The position numbers and the translations under genes are program-made. From assembly GCA_002255955.1 (NCBI GenBank), contig NKIM01000012.1, forward strand, positions 1 to 64,000: 64,000 nt of DNA, read 5' to 3'. This document shows positions 30,056 to 39,349 of this stretch, one piece after another. The DNA comes from Burkholderiales bacterium PBB2 (GTDB taxonomy: Bacteria > Pseudomonadota > Gammaproteobacteria > Burkholderiales > Burkholderiaceae_C). The notes under the pieces are model-generated. The model was given only the letters and a program-made list of their open reading frames with translations. It was not told where the DNA came from and made no database searches. The first letter of the stretch is position 1, and every line of letters begins with the position of its first letter.

Positions 30056-30943
30056 TTAGGCGGCCTGATGAAGCTTGCGGTCGTAATCCGAAGGCATTTT
30101 CCCATTGTCCATCACCGATCGATATGGGCTTACGAAGAAGCGATAGATTTTATGAGACTGCCTAGTCATTTCCCAAAGTTTGCGGGAGGGAAGCTTTGAA
30201 ACTGTCGCGTGGTCGTGATGCCTTACGCCAATATCTGGCACATAGTACATTTGCTCCCCGCCAGCTAAAAGCTGGCGAGCAAGGAAGAACTCTTCTCCCA
30301 TTACAAAACCAGGAGACCATAGCCGGCCATATTTCTCGAAGAACTTTGGAGTCAAAATGTAGCAAGCGCCGTAGCCTTGATAAATCGGGCCTTCCTGTCC
30401 ATGGTGTTCGTGGTCTTTTCGAGTAACTAAGCTCCGAGCTTCACGTGCTGCCCAACTGATCAGTCGGGATAGTGCGAAATTGGAGAAGTACAGGTCCCAC
30501 ACAACCTCTCGAAAACGGCTGACGCCGCTTATGACATGGGGGTTTTGGTGGACGCCATCCAGCGTGGTAATGCTGGGCGAAATCACGGCATGCCCCGCCA
30601 GTTTTCCTGCAGACTTACTAAGCCCGGCGAAAAACGAAGGCTCAAAGACAAGGTCGTTATTTCCAATGACGATGACATCGTGCTTTTGGTCTTGAACCCT
30701 AAGTGCTTCAATACCTAAATTGAGTCCCTCGAAGTACCCAACATTGGTTTCGTTCCAAATTATGCGGCAGTTAGCAGGGAGGGCTCCGGGCGCTGCGAGA
30801 ATACTCCGTTCTTGTTCTGTCGATGCATTGTCGACGAACACTATCTCATAGTTGTCTAAGCCGTGATTCGAGGCAATGGACTGCGCGGCTTGAATACTAA
30901 GGGCTGAATTGTTGTAGTTGGTAAAAGTGAAGCCAATCTTCAT
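30056..30943 (-). CDS. Glycosyltransferase family 2
   Basis: FTFTNYNNSALSIQAAQSIASNHGLDNYEIVFVDNAST; IVIGNNDLVFEP. Confidence 0.9.
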   Translation of the reverse strand: MKIGFTFTNYNNSALSIQAAQSIASNHGLDNYEIVFVDNASTEQERSILAAPGALPANCRIIWNETNVGYFEGLNLGIEALRVQDQKHDVIVIGNNDLVFEPSFFAGLSKSAGKLAGHAVISPSITTLDGVHQNPHVISGVSRFREVVWDLYFSNFALSRLISWAAREARSLVTRKDHEHHGQEGPIYQGYGACYILTPKFFEKYGRLWSPGFVMGEEFFLARQLLAGGEQMYYVPDIGVRHHDHATVSKLPSRKLWEMTRQSHKIYRFFVSPYRSVMDNGKMPSDYDRKLHQAA

Positions 30944-30982
30944 GATGTCCTTTTAGTATGCGATTCAGGCTGCAACTTGGCT

Positions 30983-32236
30983 TTAGCGGCGACTCAATGC
31001 GTGCTGCCATTCGTTCAGATAGATGGCCATAACAGATTCGCGTGTAAAGGTGGCGCCGACTCGTGCAGCGTTGTCTGAGAGCTCCTTCCAGCGTGCTTTA
31101 TCGTCGTCAGCAGGGATGTTGCCGGTATGCAAAGGTAAGCCGGTTTCTGCGTTCAGATCGACGACGACGCCGCAGTCATGTTTTCGAACGAAGGCTGCAA
31201 GTTCGGCCAACTGATTGGAGACGATCAGTGGGACGCCACGCGAAAGTGCCTCTGCGGCCTTCGTGGAGAAGAAGTTGGCGCGCATCTTGATGGTGTCGAA
31301 GTAACCATGGCTTGTTCGAAGCCCGGGTATCACCATTGCTGTAAGCGCATCGTAGTATTCCGGCAGCTTGTCTATTCCATAAAAATGGCATTCGAATGCC
31401 TCGAGTTCCGGGGTTCTATGCGTCGCTAGTAAAGGTGTGAAATCCTTGAAGACTTTGAAAAAGTCTATGAGTAGGTGTGCGTCGTTCCATTGGCCTAGCG
31501 AACCTGCGTAGCCTATGCGCCGCGTGCTCCAGCGGGCTTCGAAATCGGGAGACCACCCCTCAGGGCGATCGAATCCTTGTATCGGTGCAAATGCGACTGA
31601 GATACCGGTCTCCTCCTCATACTGAGCGCGTGATCTATCCAATGGCAGGAAACGTGTGTCCGAGTTTCGAAGTAGTCGATACTCAATCTCTTTCCAAGGC
31701 CCATAAGCGAGTCGCCCCAGCAGGCCATGCCCCATTGGAATCTCAGGGGGAAGCCAACTGCGCATATCAAAGGAAGCGATGGTTGATCGCTTGGTCATCG
31801 AGGCGTGATCTCGGGTCAGTATGGCAATTTCAGTAGCGTCGTAACTCCTCGCATGCAGCACCAGCGGGCCTCGTTTGCCGCTGACGATTCTAGTCAATTT
31901 CCGGGCGGCGAATCTTAATGCTGCCGATCGTATAGGTAGGGAGTGTGGGGCGCCCAAGCTGATTGGCACAACGACAGAATCAAAGGGTATGCCGGCAGCT
32001 TTGCATTGCATGCGGACCATCGCAAGATCGCTTTTTCGTTGCAGGAATCGCTTCAGCCATGACAGTGCTGGGATCGCAGCAAACCAGCGGACTGAATGTC
32101 CTTGTTGTTTGAGAATTCGTGCAGTTTCGAACAACTGGGAAAAGAGCAAACTGCCAACGCTCGGCCATTCGCCGCTGGATATAAGGACTACATCCAAGGA
32201 GTCGTGTGGGGAGGTGAAATCAGCATCAATGGTCAT
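30983..32236 (-). CDS. Divergent GT-B-like glycosyltransferase
   Basis: C-terminal RIGYAGSLGQWNDAHLLIDFF...FFSTKAAEALSRGVPLIVSNQLAELAAFV resembles GT4; start at MTIDADF overlaps end of the Wzy gene by 11 bp. Confidence 0.65.
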   Translation of the reverse strand: MTIDADFTSPHDSLDVVLISSGEWPSVGSLLFSQLFETARILKQQGHSVRWFAAIPALSWLKRFLQRKSDLAMVRMQCKAAGIPFDSVVVPISLGAPHSLPIRSAALRFAARKLTRIVSGKRGPLVLHARSYDATEIAILTRDHASMTKRSTIASFDMRSWLPPEIPMGHGLLGRLAYGPWKEIEYRLLRNSDTRFLPLDRSRAQYEEETGISVAFAPIQGFDRPEGWSPDFEARWSTRRIGYAGSLGQWNDAHLLIDFFKVFKDFTPLLATHRTPELEAFECHFYGIDKLPEYYDALTAMVIPGLRTSHGYFDTIKMRANFFSTKAAEALSRGVPLIVSNQLAELAAFVRKHDCGVVVDLNAETGLPLHTGNIPADDDKARWKELSDNAARVGATFTRESVMAIYLNEWQHALSRR

Positions 32237-33479
32237 GAGCCACTTTCGATATCGGCGCCCATGAAGTTTTTTGGGCTGGCGAGGTGTGAAATTCTCCAAG
32301 CATGGCCAATAATATAAGCCCCAACCAAAGAGGAACTAGGGGTATCGCCGACGATGGTATGGAGGAAATCACTAGCACCGCCGCCAAGATGAATATTCGC
32401 GTTGCCCAAGAGCCCTGTTTGCTGCGTCCGTATAGCATCACTAGAAAGATGACTAGGCTCAGTAAACCTGGCCATCCGGCCCAATACCCAAACTCGATTA
32501 CCAGTGAGTGCGGATTGAAGTAAATTGCTTCATCCGAGAAAAGTGCGTCACGAGTAAAGCGGGAATAGTTAAGAATCTCACCCGAGCCGAATCCCAAGTC
32601 GTCTAGTTTGTTGGCAAAGTGGAGATAAGACTCGCTTCGACTAGAGGTTGAAGAGTCGGCTGTGAGTCCAACCTCAGCAATCTCCGCCAATGACTTTGCT
32701 TTGTAAAGACTGGCATCGATAGTTTCGTTTCCGGTGTAGTCTATGGCGCTAAAGGCGAGGGCGGCGCCTGCCAGTACAGTAGATACTATCAGAAGAGCTT
32801 TTGAATCTCTGGCGTTGACCTTGCGGAGGCGGTCGGCTACATATAAAAGTATTGCTAGGCGAGAAAATGTAACCAGAAGAATTAGCAGTACTATGGAATT
32901 AAAAGATGTTCGATGCCATTTTGGGCGATTGGCTTGAGTGGCATTGTAGAAGATACTTAGTGTGACGACGATGGCAGCCAAGTTGTTTAAATTAAACTGC
33001 GATCCGGGAATCATGAACTCGTAAGTGTCGCCCGGTGCTAGGCCAATGCCCGCTATAAAATAGGATGCTTGTAGCAGCATAATGAATAGCTCTGTTGCTA
33101 CATAAATGAGAAGTAGGTGGTCTAGTTGTCGGCGGGCGGTATCTAACCTACTCACGATCGATAGGGCATACCAAATCAGTGGAATCAGAATGAAAGTTGA
33201 TAAAAATTGAAACTTGACGTTCAAAGCGCCACGGTCAAAGAAGGCGTATGTAGCGCCAGTTGCAACCAGTGGCGCTATTGCGAACATGCCCCATCTGCCG
33301 GACGACCATGTGACTGCGGAATGTGTCTTCGCGTCACGTATGAAACTCACGAAAAGGAGAGCCACACCTATCCCCAGAAGTGCATGTGCCGGTATAGCAC
33401 TCCCTAGTAGAGGAATCAGTGGATCATGCATGAGCAATGCGACTAAAAAAAACAGAGCTGGATGGTGAGCGGCGATCAT
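32226..33479 (-). CDS. wzy: O-antigen polymerase/ligase-like membrane protein (Wzy)
   Basis: Multiple hydrophobic segments; late-loop motif SDEAIYFNPHSLVIEFGYWAGWPGLLSLV typical of Wzy_C/WaaL-like proteins. Confidence 0.82.
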   Translation of the reverse strand: MIAAHHPALFFLVALLMHDPLIPLLGSAIPAHALLGIGVALLFVSFIRDAKTHSAVTWSSGRWGMFAIAPLVATGATYAFFDRGALNVKFQFLSTFILIPLIWYALSIVSRLDTARRQLDHLLLIYVATELFIMLLQASYFIAGIGLAPGDTYEFMIPGSQFNLNNLAAIVVTLSIFYNATQANRPKWHRTSFNSIVLLILLVTFSRLAILLYVADRLRKVNARDSKALLIVSTVLAGAALAFSAIDYTGNETIDASLYKAKSLAEIAEVGLTADSSTSSRSESYLHFANKLDDLGFGSGEILNYSRFTRDALFSDEAIYFNPHSLVIEFGYWAGWPGLLSLVIFLVMLYGRSKQGSWATRIFILAAVLVISSIPSSAIPLVPLWLGLILLAMLGEFHTSPAQKTSWAPISKVAHDH

Positions 33480-33485
33480 TTGTTG

Positions 33486-34691
33486 TCAACTTTCGAGTGG
33501 GGCTAGTCCACCTTTGGAGTTAACTACCGAGTCATAAACCAATTCATGCCGTTGTACAAATGCGGCTGCTGAGTAGCGAGCGATGCACCTTGCTCTGAGA
33601 TCAGCGGCTTTGAAATACTGAACTTCATGGGCCATACGTTGAATACCCGCTGCTAGCTCAATTGGCGAGTTGTTAGGCACCAAAAAACCATCCTTGCCTG
33701 GGTCAATGACATCTTCAGGTCCGCCGCAACGAGGTGCTATCACGGGCTTGCCGCTCGCGAGTGCTTCAATTACTACGATTCCGAATGTTTCATAATCACT
33801 TGATAGTATGAATGCGTCACACGCCGCCATTTCATCCATGACCGTTTCGCGTTCGCAATTTCCTAATAGCGCAACGCGGTCTTTTAAACCCAGCTTCTGG
33901 ATAAGTTGCTGTAATGGTTTGTGCTCCGGGCCGCCTCCGCAGATGCGCAACCCCACATCCACTCCCGCATCGATAACTTCTTTCAGTGCGAGCAAGAGTT
34001 TTGCATGGCCTTTTTTGGGTTGAAGAACTCCAACGGTCAGTAGGTTTAATCTGCCTGGCAGTGGGTTGGCTTTTCGGTTGGGTACGCGAGAGCCGAAGTT
34101 GGTATTGACCAAATTCGGCATCGTGTTCCAAGCAAGGTGGGAGGGTGGAGTCACGGTTGACGTAAGACGCCGGCCAAGGTCGCGGGATACTGCGAAAAGT
34201 CTAGAGGCATGTTGCACCTGCTCTTGGAGATATGCCAACAGTTTGGGGCGAATATTGGCAAGTGCAAATTCGCTGCTATGCTCCGTAACTACGAACGGCA
34301 CACCATATTTCTGCTTGATTGCCGACGCCCACGCGAGTCCATAGATCATGCCGTGGACATGCAAGATGTCAGGTTTTCCGTGCTGGCAAGCGTAATTTTC
34401 GTACGCCTGTATTCCCTTGTGTTCCCAGAATCGCATATTCAGGGCGTGATTCCACGAGAAGGCGCGGACTCCGTGGAGGCGAAGAGTTGGTATGCCAAGA
34501 TCATTTTCTTGGTGTATACCGAAGCTACCGCTGGTGAGGGCCTGGATGCTTGAAAACGATCGAAATGCCGGCGTAATGACTCCAACGCGTGTGCCGGCTG
34601 CCGACATAGCTTGCGCTTGTTCTCGAAAGAAACTTCCATTGGTGTCGCCGACCTTGGCGGGATACCAAGACGGAATGTAGAGCACATGCAT
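33486..34691 (-). CDS. Glycosyltransferase family 4
   Basis: MHVLYIPSWYPAKVGDTNGSFFREQA; SSDYETFGIVVIEALASGKPVIAPRCGGPEDVI. Confidence 0.93.
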   Translation of the reverse strand: MHVLYIPSWYPAKVGDTNGSFFREQAQAMSAAGTRVGVITPAFRSFSSIQALTSGSFGIHQENDLGIPTLRLHGVRAFSWNHALNMRFWEHKGIQAYENYACQHGKPDILHVHGMIYGLAWASAIKQKYGVPFVVTEHSSEFALANIRPKLLAYLQEQVQHASRLFAVSRDLGRRLTSTVTPPSHLAWNTMPNLVNTNFGSRVPNRKANPLPGRLNLLTVGVLQPKKGHAKLLLALKEVIDAGVDVGLRICGGGPEHKPLQQLIQKLGLKDRVALLGNCERETVMDEMAACDAFILSSDYETFGIVVIEALASGKPVIAPRCGGPEDVIDPGKDGFLVPNNSPIELAAGIQRMAHEVQYFKAADLRARCIARYSAAAFVQRHELVYDSVVNSKGGLAPLES

Positions 34692-34703
34692 AGAGATATT
34701 GAC

Positions 34704-36134
34704 TCAGGAGAGCGGCGGGCGAAGGTGCGATAGCATTGAGTGCACGGCGTTGCCCCCAAGTCTCAAACTGTTGCGAAAGAACCCGGTCGCAACAAGCAGA
34801 AAAGCTAGCCATGCCGCGGTGGACCAATTGCTCTGTTGTTCGTCAATCAAAGCTTGCAGCGTGGCTAGCCCAAGTGCACAGAGGGTCCATCCATACAAAG
34901 CGAGTCTTGGATTTGCCCGCCAAATCCGGTGAGAGACCTCTGAGCGGAAGAAGAGAAAGACCCAGATTCCTGCAGCTAACGCAACTGCTGCTCCAGAAGC
35001 GCCGAAGCGAGGAAGCAGGAGCAAGTTGAGGCATACATTCACGGCAAGTGCTGCGGCGGCTGCCAGTAGGCTCAATCGTGTGGCTCTGGCGACGGCAATA
35101 CCCAAACCCGTAGTTTCAGATAGCGCGTAGCAAAGCGGCCACAACATGCAGCACGCAATCAGCTTTTGGACAACTAGGTGTTTGGCCGGCAGTACGTATT
35201 GAAGCGTCCAACTAAATGCTCCTGCAAGTCCGACGATGAAAACTGTTACGGCTAAGGCGTGACGCGACACTGCGTCAATGCGATCGAGATTTTCTTCTTT
35301 TGCGACCCAGCGGTAGACCATAGGAATCCACACTGTTGTGAACATTGTGGTAGCTACCGCCGCAATCGCAGAAATACTTAAGGCAATGCTGTATACACCG
35401 AGTTCTTCATAGCTGGATAGCGATCTCAATAAGAATTTATCTATTCCCTCAAGACCCCAAAACAGCATGCCTGAAGTTGCCGCGGGGATACCAAAATGAA
35501 GCATTGCGCCAAGTAGCTTTCTATCAAATAGATTTAGGCGCCACTTGGTCCAGGTTTCCTTCGTGCAGAACAATAGATAGGCGAATCCTGCTGATACGGA
35601 TACCCCATGTGCTATCAGCAGATGTTGAAGTTTTGGCTTTGGCGTGATATTTGCAATGCAAATAATGCTGACAAAGCCGATTTTTGCGATAAGGAGACTA
35701 GCTGCATATCGCTTCCCGTCCTCTTGCATGCGCAGGTTGAGGCTGAGAAAGCGTGAGGTGTATACGACGAAAACGTATCCGATAATATAGAGGCTTAAAC
35801 TTGAGGATTTCAGGCCAAAGATGATGTCTGCGAGAAGTGTTGGCGCGCATGCCATCAGTACTATCGCCAAGGCAAACATGGTGAGCGCGCCTGGTGCCGC
35901 TGCGTTCATTAGCAACGAGGAGCGATCGCGAGATTCATTGAACTCGCGAGTGAAGCTCTGGTCTAAGCCCAACGCAAAAATCAACGTGGAAAGTCCGGAG
36001 CAGGAAATCAGCAGCGCAGCTCGCCCAATGTCCCCGTCGTCGAAGGCCCATGCAATGATGGGTATGGAAATGAAACTCAGGGCGCTTGATGCAAGAGAGC
36101 CGATTGCAAACCAAGTCAAGTTGCGCTTGTCCAC
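34704..36134 (-). CDS. wzx: Oligosaccharide flippase (Wzx-like), second in locus
   Basis: About 12-14 TM segments, MOP-family layout (LTWFAIGSLASSALSFISIPIIAWAFDDGDIGRAALLIS). Confidence 0.86.
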   Translation of the reverse strand: MDKRNLTWFAIGSLASSALSFISIPIIAWAFDDGDIGRAALLISCSGLSTLIFALGLDQSFTREFNESRDRSSLLMNAAAPGALTMFALAIVLMACAPTLLADIIFGLKSSSLSLYIIGYVFVVYTSRFLSLNLRMQEDGKRYAASLLIAKIGFVSIICIANITPKPKLQHLLIAHGVSVSAGFAYLLFCTKETWTKWRLNLFDRKLLGAMLHFGIPAATSGMLFWGLEGIDKFLLRSLSSYEELGVYSIALSISAIAAVATTMFTTVWIPMVYRWVAKEENLDRIDAVSRHALAVTVFIVGLAGAFSWTLQYVLPAKHLVVQKLIACCMLWPLCYALSETTGLGIAVARATRLSLLAAAAALAVNVCLNLLLLPRFGASGAAVALAAGIWVFLFFRSEVSHRIWRANPRLALYGWTLCALGLATLQALIDEQQSNWSTAAWLAFLLVATGFFRNSLRLGGNAVHSMLSHLRPPLS

Positions 36135-36146
36135 GCTAGCAAACCT

Positions 36147-37238
36147 TTAGTTTTGGGTTGCAATCGGCGCTGTTGTGCGTGCTCGACGCAAACAAAGGTA
36201 AAGAAACGTAATCAGAATCCCGCCGGCACCGGCTCCTAGCGTAATCAATGCACGTTTTGGTTTGCTCTTCTCTTCGGGCGTTGAGGCAATGTCTAGTACT
36301 TGCACCAAGGTGTTTTCTCGCGCTTCGTCCAGCCGTGCGGCCTCAAACTGCCGGGCGTAGATTTCAAATAATGCTTCTTGATATTTATAATCTCGATAGG
36401 CGTCAAGATACGCTTGAGAGCGGGATGCCGATTTTGGTTCTTCGAGTCGTGCCAATTGGTTCAGCAAAGAAGACAGCCGAGATTGCATCTGCTGAATTTC
36501 TACTGCGCCGTCGGCAAGTCGTAGACGCATTGCTTTTAGCTGAGTCTGGCTTGCTTCATACTCTGCTTTAAGCCGAGCATAGGATTCGATAGCCGCTTTC
36601 GGGTCGCTCTTAATTGCAGAGCTAGTAATGCTGGAATCCTGTAACAACAGCTGGCTTGCGGATAGGGCATCCCGTGTTTTCTTCAATTGCTCCTCAAAGA
36701 ATGCGCGGCGCTGCTGTGCTTCGCCCAGCGCCAACTCATTTGAGAGCTTGCGCAGCTCTTCGACGTAAGCATTGGCCAACTGGGCGGCTCGTTCCGGGCT
36801 GTGGTCGTCAACTTCAATAGAAATCAGGTTGTCTTTTTTGTTCACTACAGCACGAACCTTTTGAGTTAGTTCGCGGCGCGTTTCGATCAGCAGTTGCTTT
36901 TCATAGAGCTTTTGCAAATTGAATCGCGCGATGATCCGATTGCTCAATGTCTCGCTTTGAATTATTGCGATATATTGATCTGCAGGGCTTTTGCCGCCCG
37001 CAAAGCCGGCCAGACCAGGCAGGGCCGACAGTGATGCCAATGCTGCTGCTGCGGGGCTTTGTTGCTGAGGACTGATAATCGTAGTTTTAGCGGTAAACGT
37101 GGGTTTCACGAGAAACGTTGCACCGTAAGTCGCGACTGAGATGGCGAAGCCGATGCTGATAGTGCGGACCCAATGCTTCTGCAGCGTGCTGACAGCTATT
37201 TGCAGGTCAATCGTGTCGTTGGAGCTGGCCTGATTCAT
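36147..37238 (-). CDS. wzz: Wzz/chain-length determinant family protein without C-terminal kinase
   Basis: N-terminal TM then PTFTAKTTIISPQQQSP...; coiled-coil; C-terminal TM AGAGGILITFLYLCLRR. Confidence 0.88.
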   Translation of the reverse strand: MNQASSNDTIDLQIAVSTLQKHWVRTISIGFAISVATYGATFLVKPTFTAKTTIISPQQQSPAAAALASLSALPGLAGFAGGKSPADQYIAIIQSETLSNRIIARFNLQKLYEKQLLIETRRELTQKVRAVVNKKDNLISIEVDDHSPERAAQLANAYVEELRKLSNELALGEAQQRRAFFEEQLKKTRDALSASQLLLQDSSITSSAIKSDPKAAIESYARLKAEYEASQTQLKAMRLRLADGAVEIQQMQSRLSSLLNQLARLEEPKSASRSQAYLDAYRDYKYQEALFEIYARQFEAARLDEARENTLVQVLDIASTPEEKSKPKRALITLGAGAGGILITFLYLCLRRARTTAPIATQN

Positions 37239-37273
37239 GTGTTTGCAGTCAAAGGAGTGCCGGGAGCAGATCG

Positions 37274-39223
37274 TTAGTTTTTGATGGTTTTGAGCGCAGC
37301 TGCGCCCAATCCGAATTGATAGAGGATCTGTGTCCAGTCTTTGGCTTCCTGCATGAACGTGGTTTTGTTCATTTCTTCAGGGACGAAAACTGTATCGCCG
37401 GGAAGTGCTCTTATGCCGTCCAAACCTCCGCTGGAAAGTAGCCACCCAGTTTTTTGCCGAGCACTGATCACGCTTCCGTTTGCGCGCAACACAAAAATGC
37501 TCCCGGTGTCTGCGCCGCGTGTCGGTCCCCCGGCCAGTTTAAGAAAATCATCCACAGTACTGCCATCGCCATAAAGGTAGCTGCCGCCGTTGAAGACGCT
37601 TCCAAACACGCCCACCGTGTTCGGATGTGCTGGTATAACCAGTCGGTCGCCGTCCTCTACTGCCAGTTCGGGCAGAGTTTTTGCGGAAGGAGTTAGCTGC
37701 AAAACGATGCGACCTGTCGGTTTGATGGCTCGCAAGCGTTGAATTAGTTGGTTTGTGCCTTGTGCTTTGGCCGCCTGGGCTGTGACTTCTTCGGAGTTGG
37801 CTGTTCTTTGCGAGGAGTTACTGCGGGCAAACTCGGTTTCCATATCCCGTAGTGCTCGATCGTAATTCTCCTGCTGAGACAGTCGAGTGCTTTCGCGACT
37901 GAATTCAGTCCCAAAGATATAGGCATCCGGGGTCAAGCCGCCAGCGGCTCGTATGGCGTCGGCCAAGCTGCTATTTGCCGGGAGAATAAATTCACCTGGG
38001 CGCTTTACTTCACCTTCGACTTTGACTCGCTTGCTTTGTTTGTATTGAGGGAGTGAGGCCTCAACCGCGCTGAATGCCCTGAATAGATCGCCGTCGCGGG
38101 GCTTCAGATTGATTTGTTGCGGGAGACTCAGTTCACTCACCCTAGTGTCATTGCGCGCATCGAGGTGCTCGACTGTGAAACGCGAGCGGTCTGCAACTGC
38201 TGTAAATCCGCCGGCCATAACTAGAACATCCTCAAGTGTTTCTTGAGGCCTCAGCTCAAAGATTGCAGGCTTGTTTACGCTTCCGACCAGAGCAATTTGC
38301 GGTCCTACGGCACCAATGTGAATTACGTCATCAGACATCAGTGTCTTGTCTGACGACTTGTCACCCTTAATAAGCAGGTCATACAGGTCAAAGTGGCTTA
38401 TGGTTTTGCCATTGCGCCGCAATTCGATGTGTCGAAAACTTCCTGCTGAAGAGGGCCCGCCTGTCTGAATCAGTGCATTAACGAGTGTTGATAGGCTGCT
38501 GACGGTGTAGGCGCCAGGTCGCTTTGTAAATCCGGTAACATAAATGCGGATGCTGCGAAGCTTCCCGAGTGAGGTGCTCAATTTGTAGTTTCGGAATACT
38601 TGTCCGATGCGTTGGTCGATCGCGGTTGCCAAGTCGGCATATCGGAGGCCTGCAACCATGATTGGTCCGACGCGAGGGATGGTGATTCGACCGCTTCGAT
38701 CTACAACCAACCTCAAGTCTCCGTCGATTGAGCCCCAAAGCGTAACCAAGACTTCGTCCCCGACATTCAAAACGTAGTCATTCGGAATCTGATTTCCCCC
38801 GTCGTGTTGCGCGCCGCTATAGCGATCTTGCTCGATCAACTCGCTTCCAAATCGACGTAGTGTTTGCTCGACACCTGCTGCCTTTTGCACGTATCTTTCG
38901 AATTCGGTAGGAACGTAGACTTCGATCGGGCGCAGTTGCGCGCGCGCATCGGTGGGGGCGATTTGAATGTCTGATTCTTGTCGGATGTTCGGGCTACCGT
39001 TTGTCTGAGTCTGTAGTCGCACGGGCGCGGCGTCCGCCGGCATTGATTGGGCCTCGGACCTCGCGGCAAATGTGCCAAGAAGCAAACCCAGCGCGGTCAC
39101 TGAAAGCAGGGAGTTGCGCTTGAAGGCTCGCTGAGCATAGGTCGACTGCAGAGCGGAGCTTGTTTGAGGTTTGTCGAGCCTGTTTTTCGTGTTGTTGGAT
39201 CTTTGAAGCTCAAAAAGGTTCAT
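37274..39223 (-). CDS. SLBB-domain polysaccharide export outer-membrane protein (Wza-like, long form)
   Basis: DYVLNVGDEVLVTLWGSIDGDLRLVVDRSGRITIPRVGPIMVAG; several SLBB-like repeats; start could also be 39244 or 39259. Confidence 0.9.
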   Translation of the reverse strand: MNLFELQRSNNTKNRLDKPQTSSALQSTYAQRAFKRNSLLSVTALGLLLGTFAARSEAQSMPADAAPVRLQTQTNGSPNIRQESDIQIAPTDARAQLRPIEVYVPTEFERYVQKAAGVEQTLRRFGSELIEQDRYSGAQHDGGNQIPNDYVLNVGDEVLVTLWGSIDGDLRLVVDRSGRITIPRVGPIMVAGLRYADLATAIDQRIGQVFRNYKLSTSLGKLRSIRIYVTGFTKRPGAYTVSSLSTLVNALIQTGGPSSAGSFRHIELRRNGKTISHFDLYDLLIKGDKSSDKTLMSDDVIHIGAVGPQIALVGSVNKPAIFELRPQETLEDVLVMAGGFTAVADRSRFTVEHLDARNDTRVSELSLPQQINLKPRDGDLFRAFSAVEASLPQYKQSKRVKVEGEVKRPGEFILPANSSLADAIRAAGGLTPDAYIFGTEFSRESTRLSQQENYDRALRDMETEFARSNSSQRTANSEEVTAQAAKAQGTNQLIQRLRAIKPTGRIVLQLTPSAKTLPELAVEDGDRLVIPAHPNTVGVFGSVFNGGSYLYGDGSTVDDFLKLAGGPTRGADTGSIFVLRANGSVISARQKTGWLLSSGGLDGIRALPGDTVFVPEEMNKTTFMQEAKDWTQILYQFGLGAAALKTIKN

Positions 39224-39349
39224 GGCTCGCTCGCAAGGGTGCATATGTTGGCTGCCCACGGTTCATGCAGGCTTAACGTTGTGGGATTCTAGCTGTGAGC
39301 TCAGCGGCATCTTGGTGGGGCAGCATGGTGGCTCGTTACACTCTGGGGC

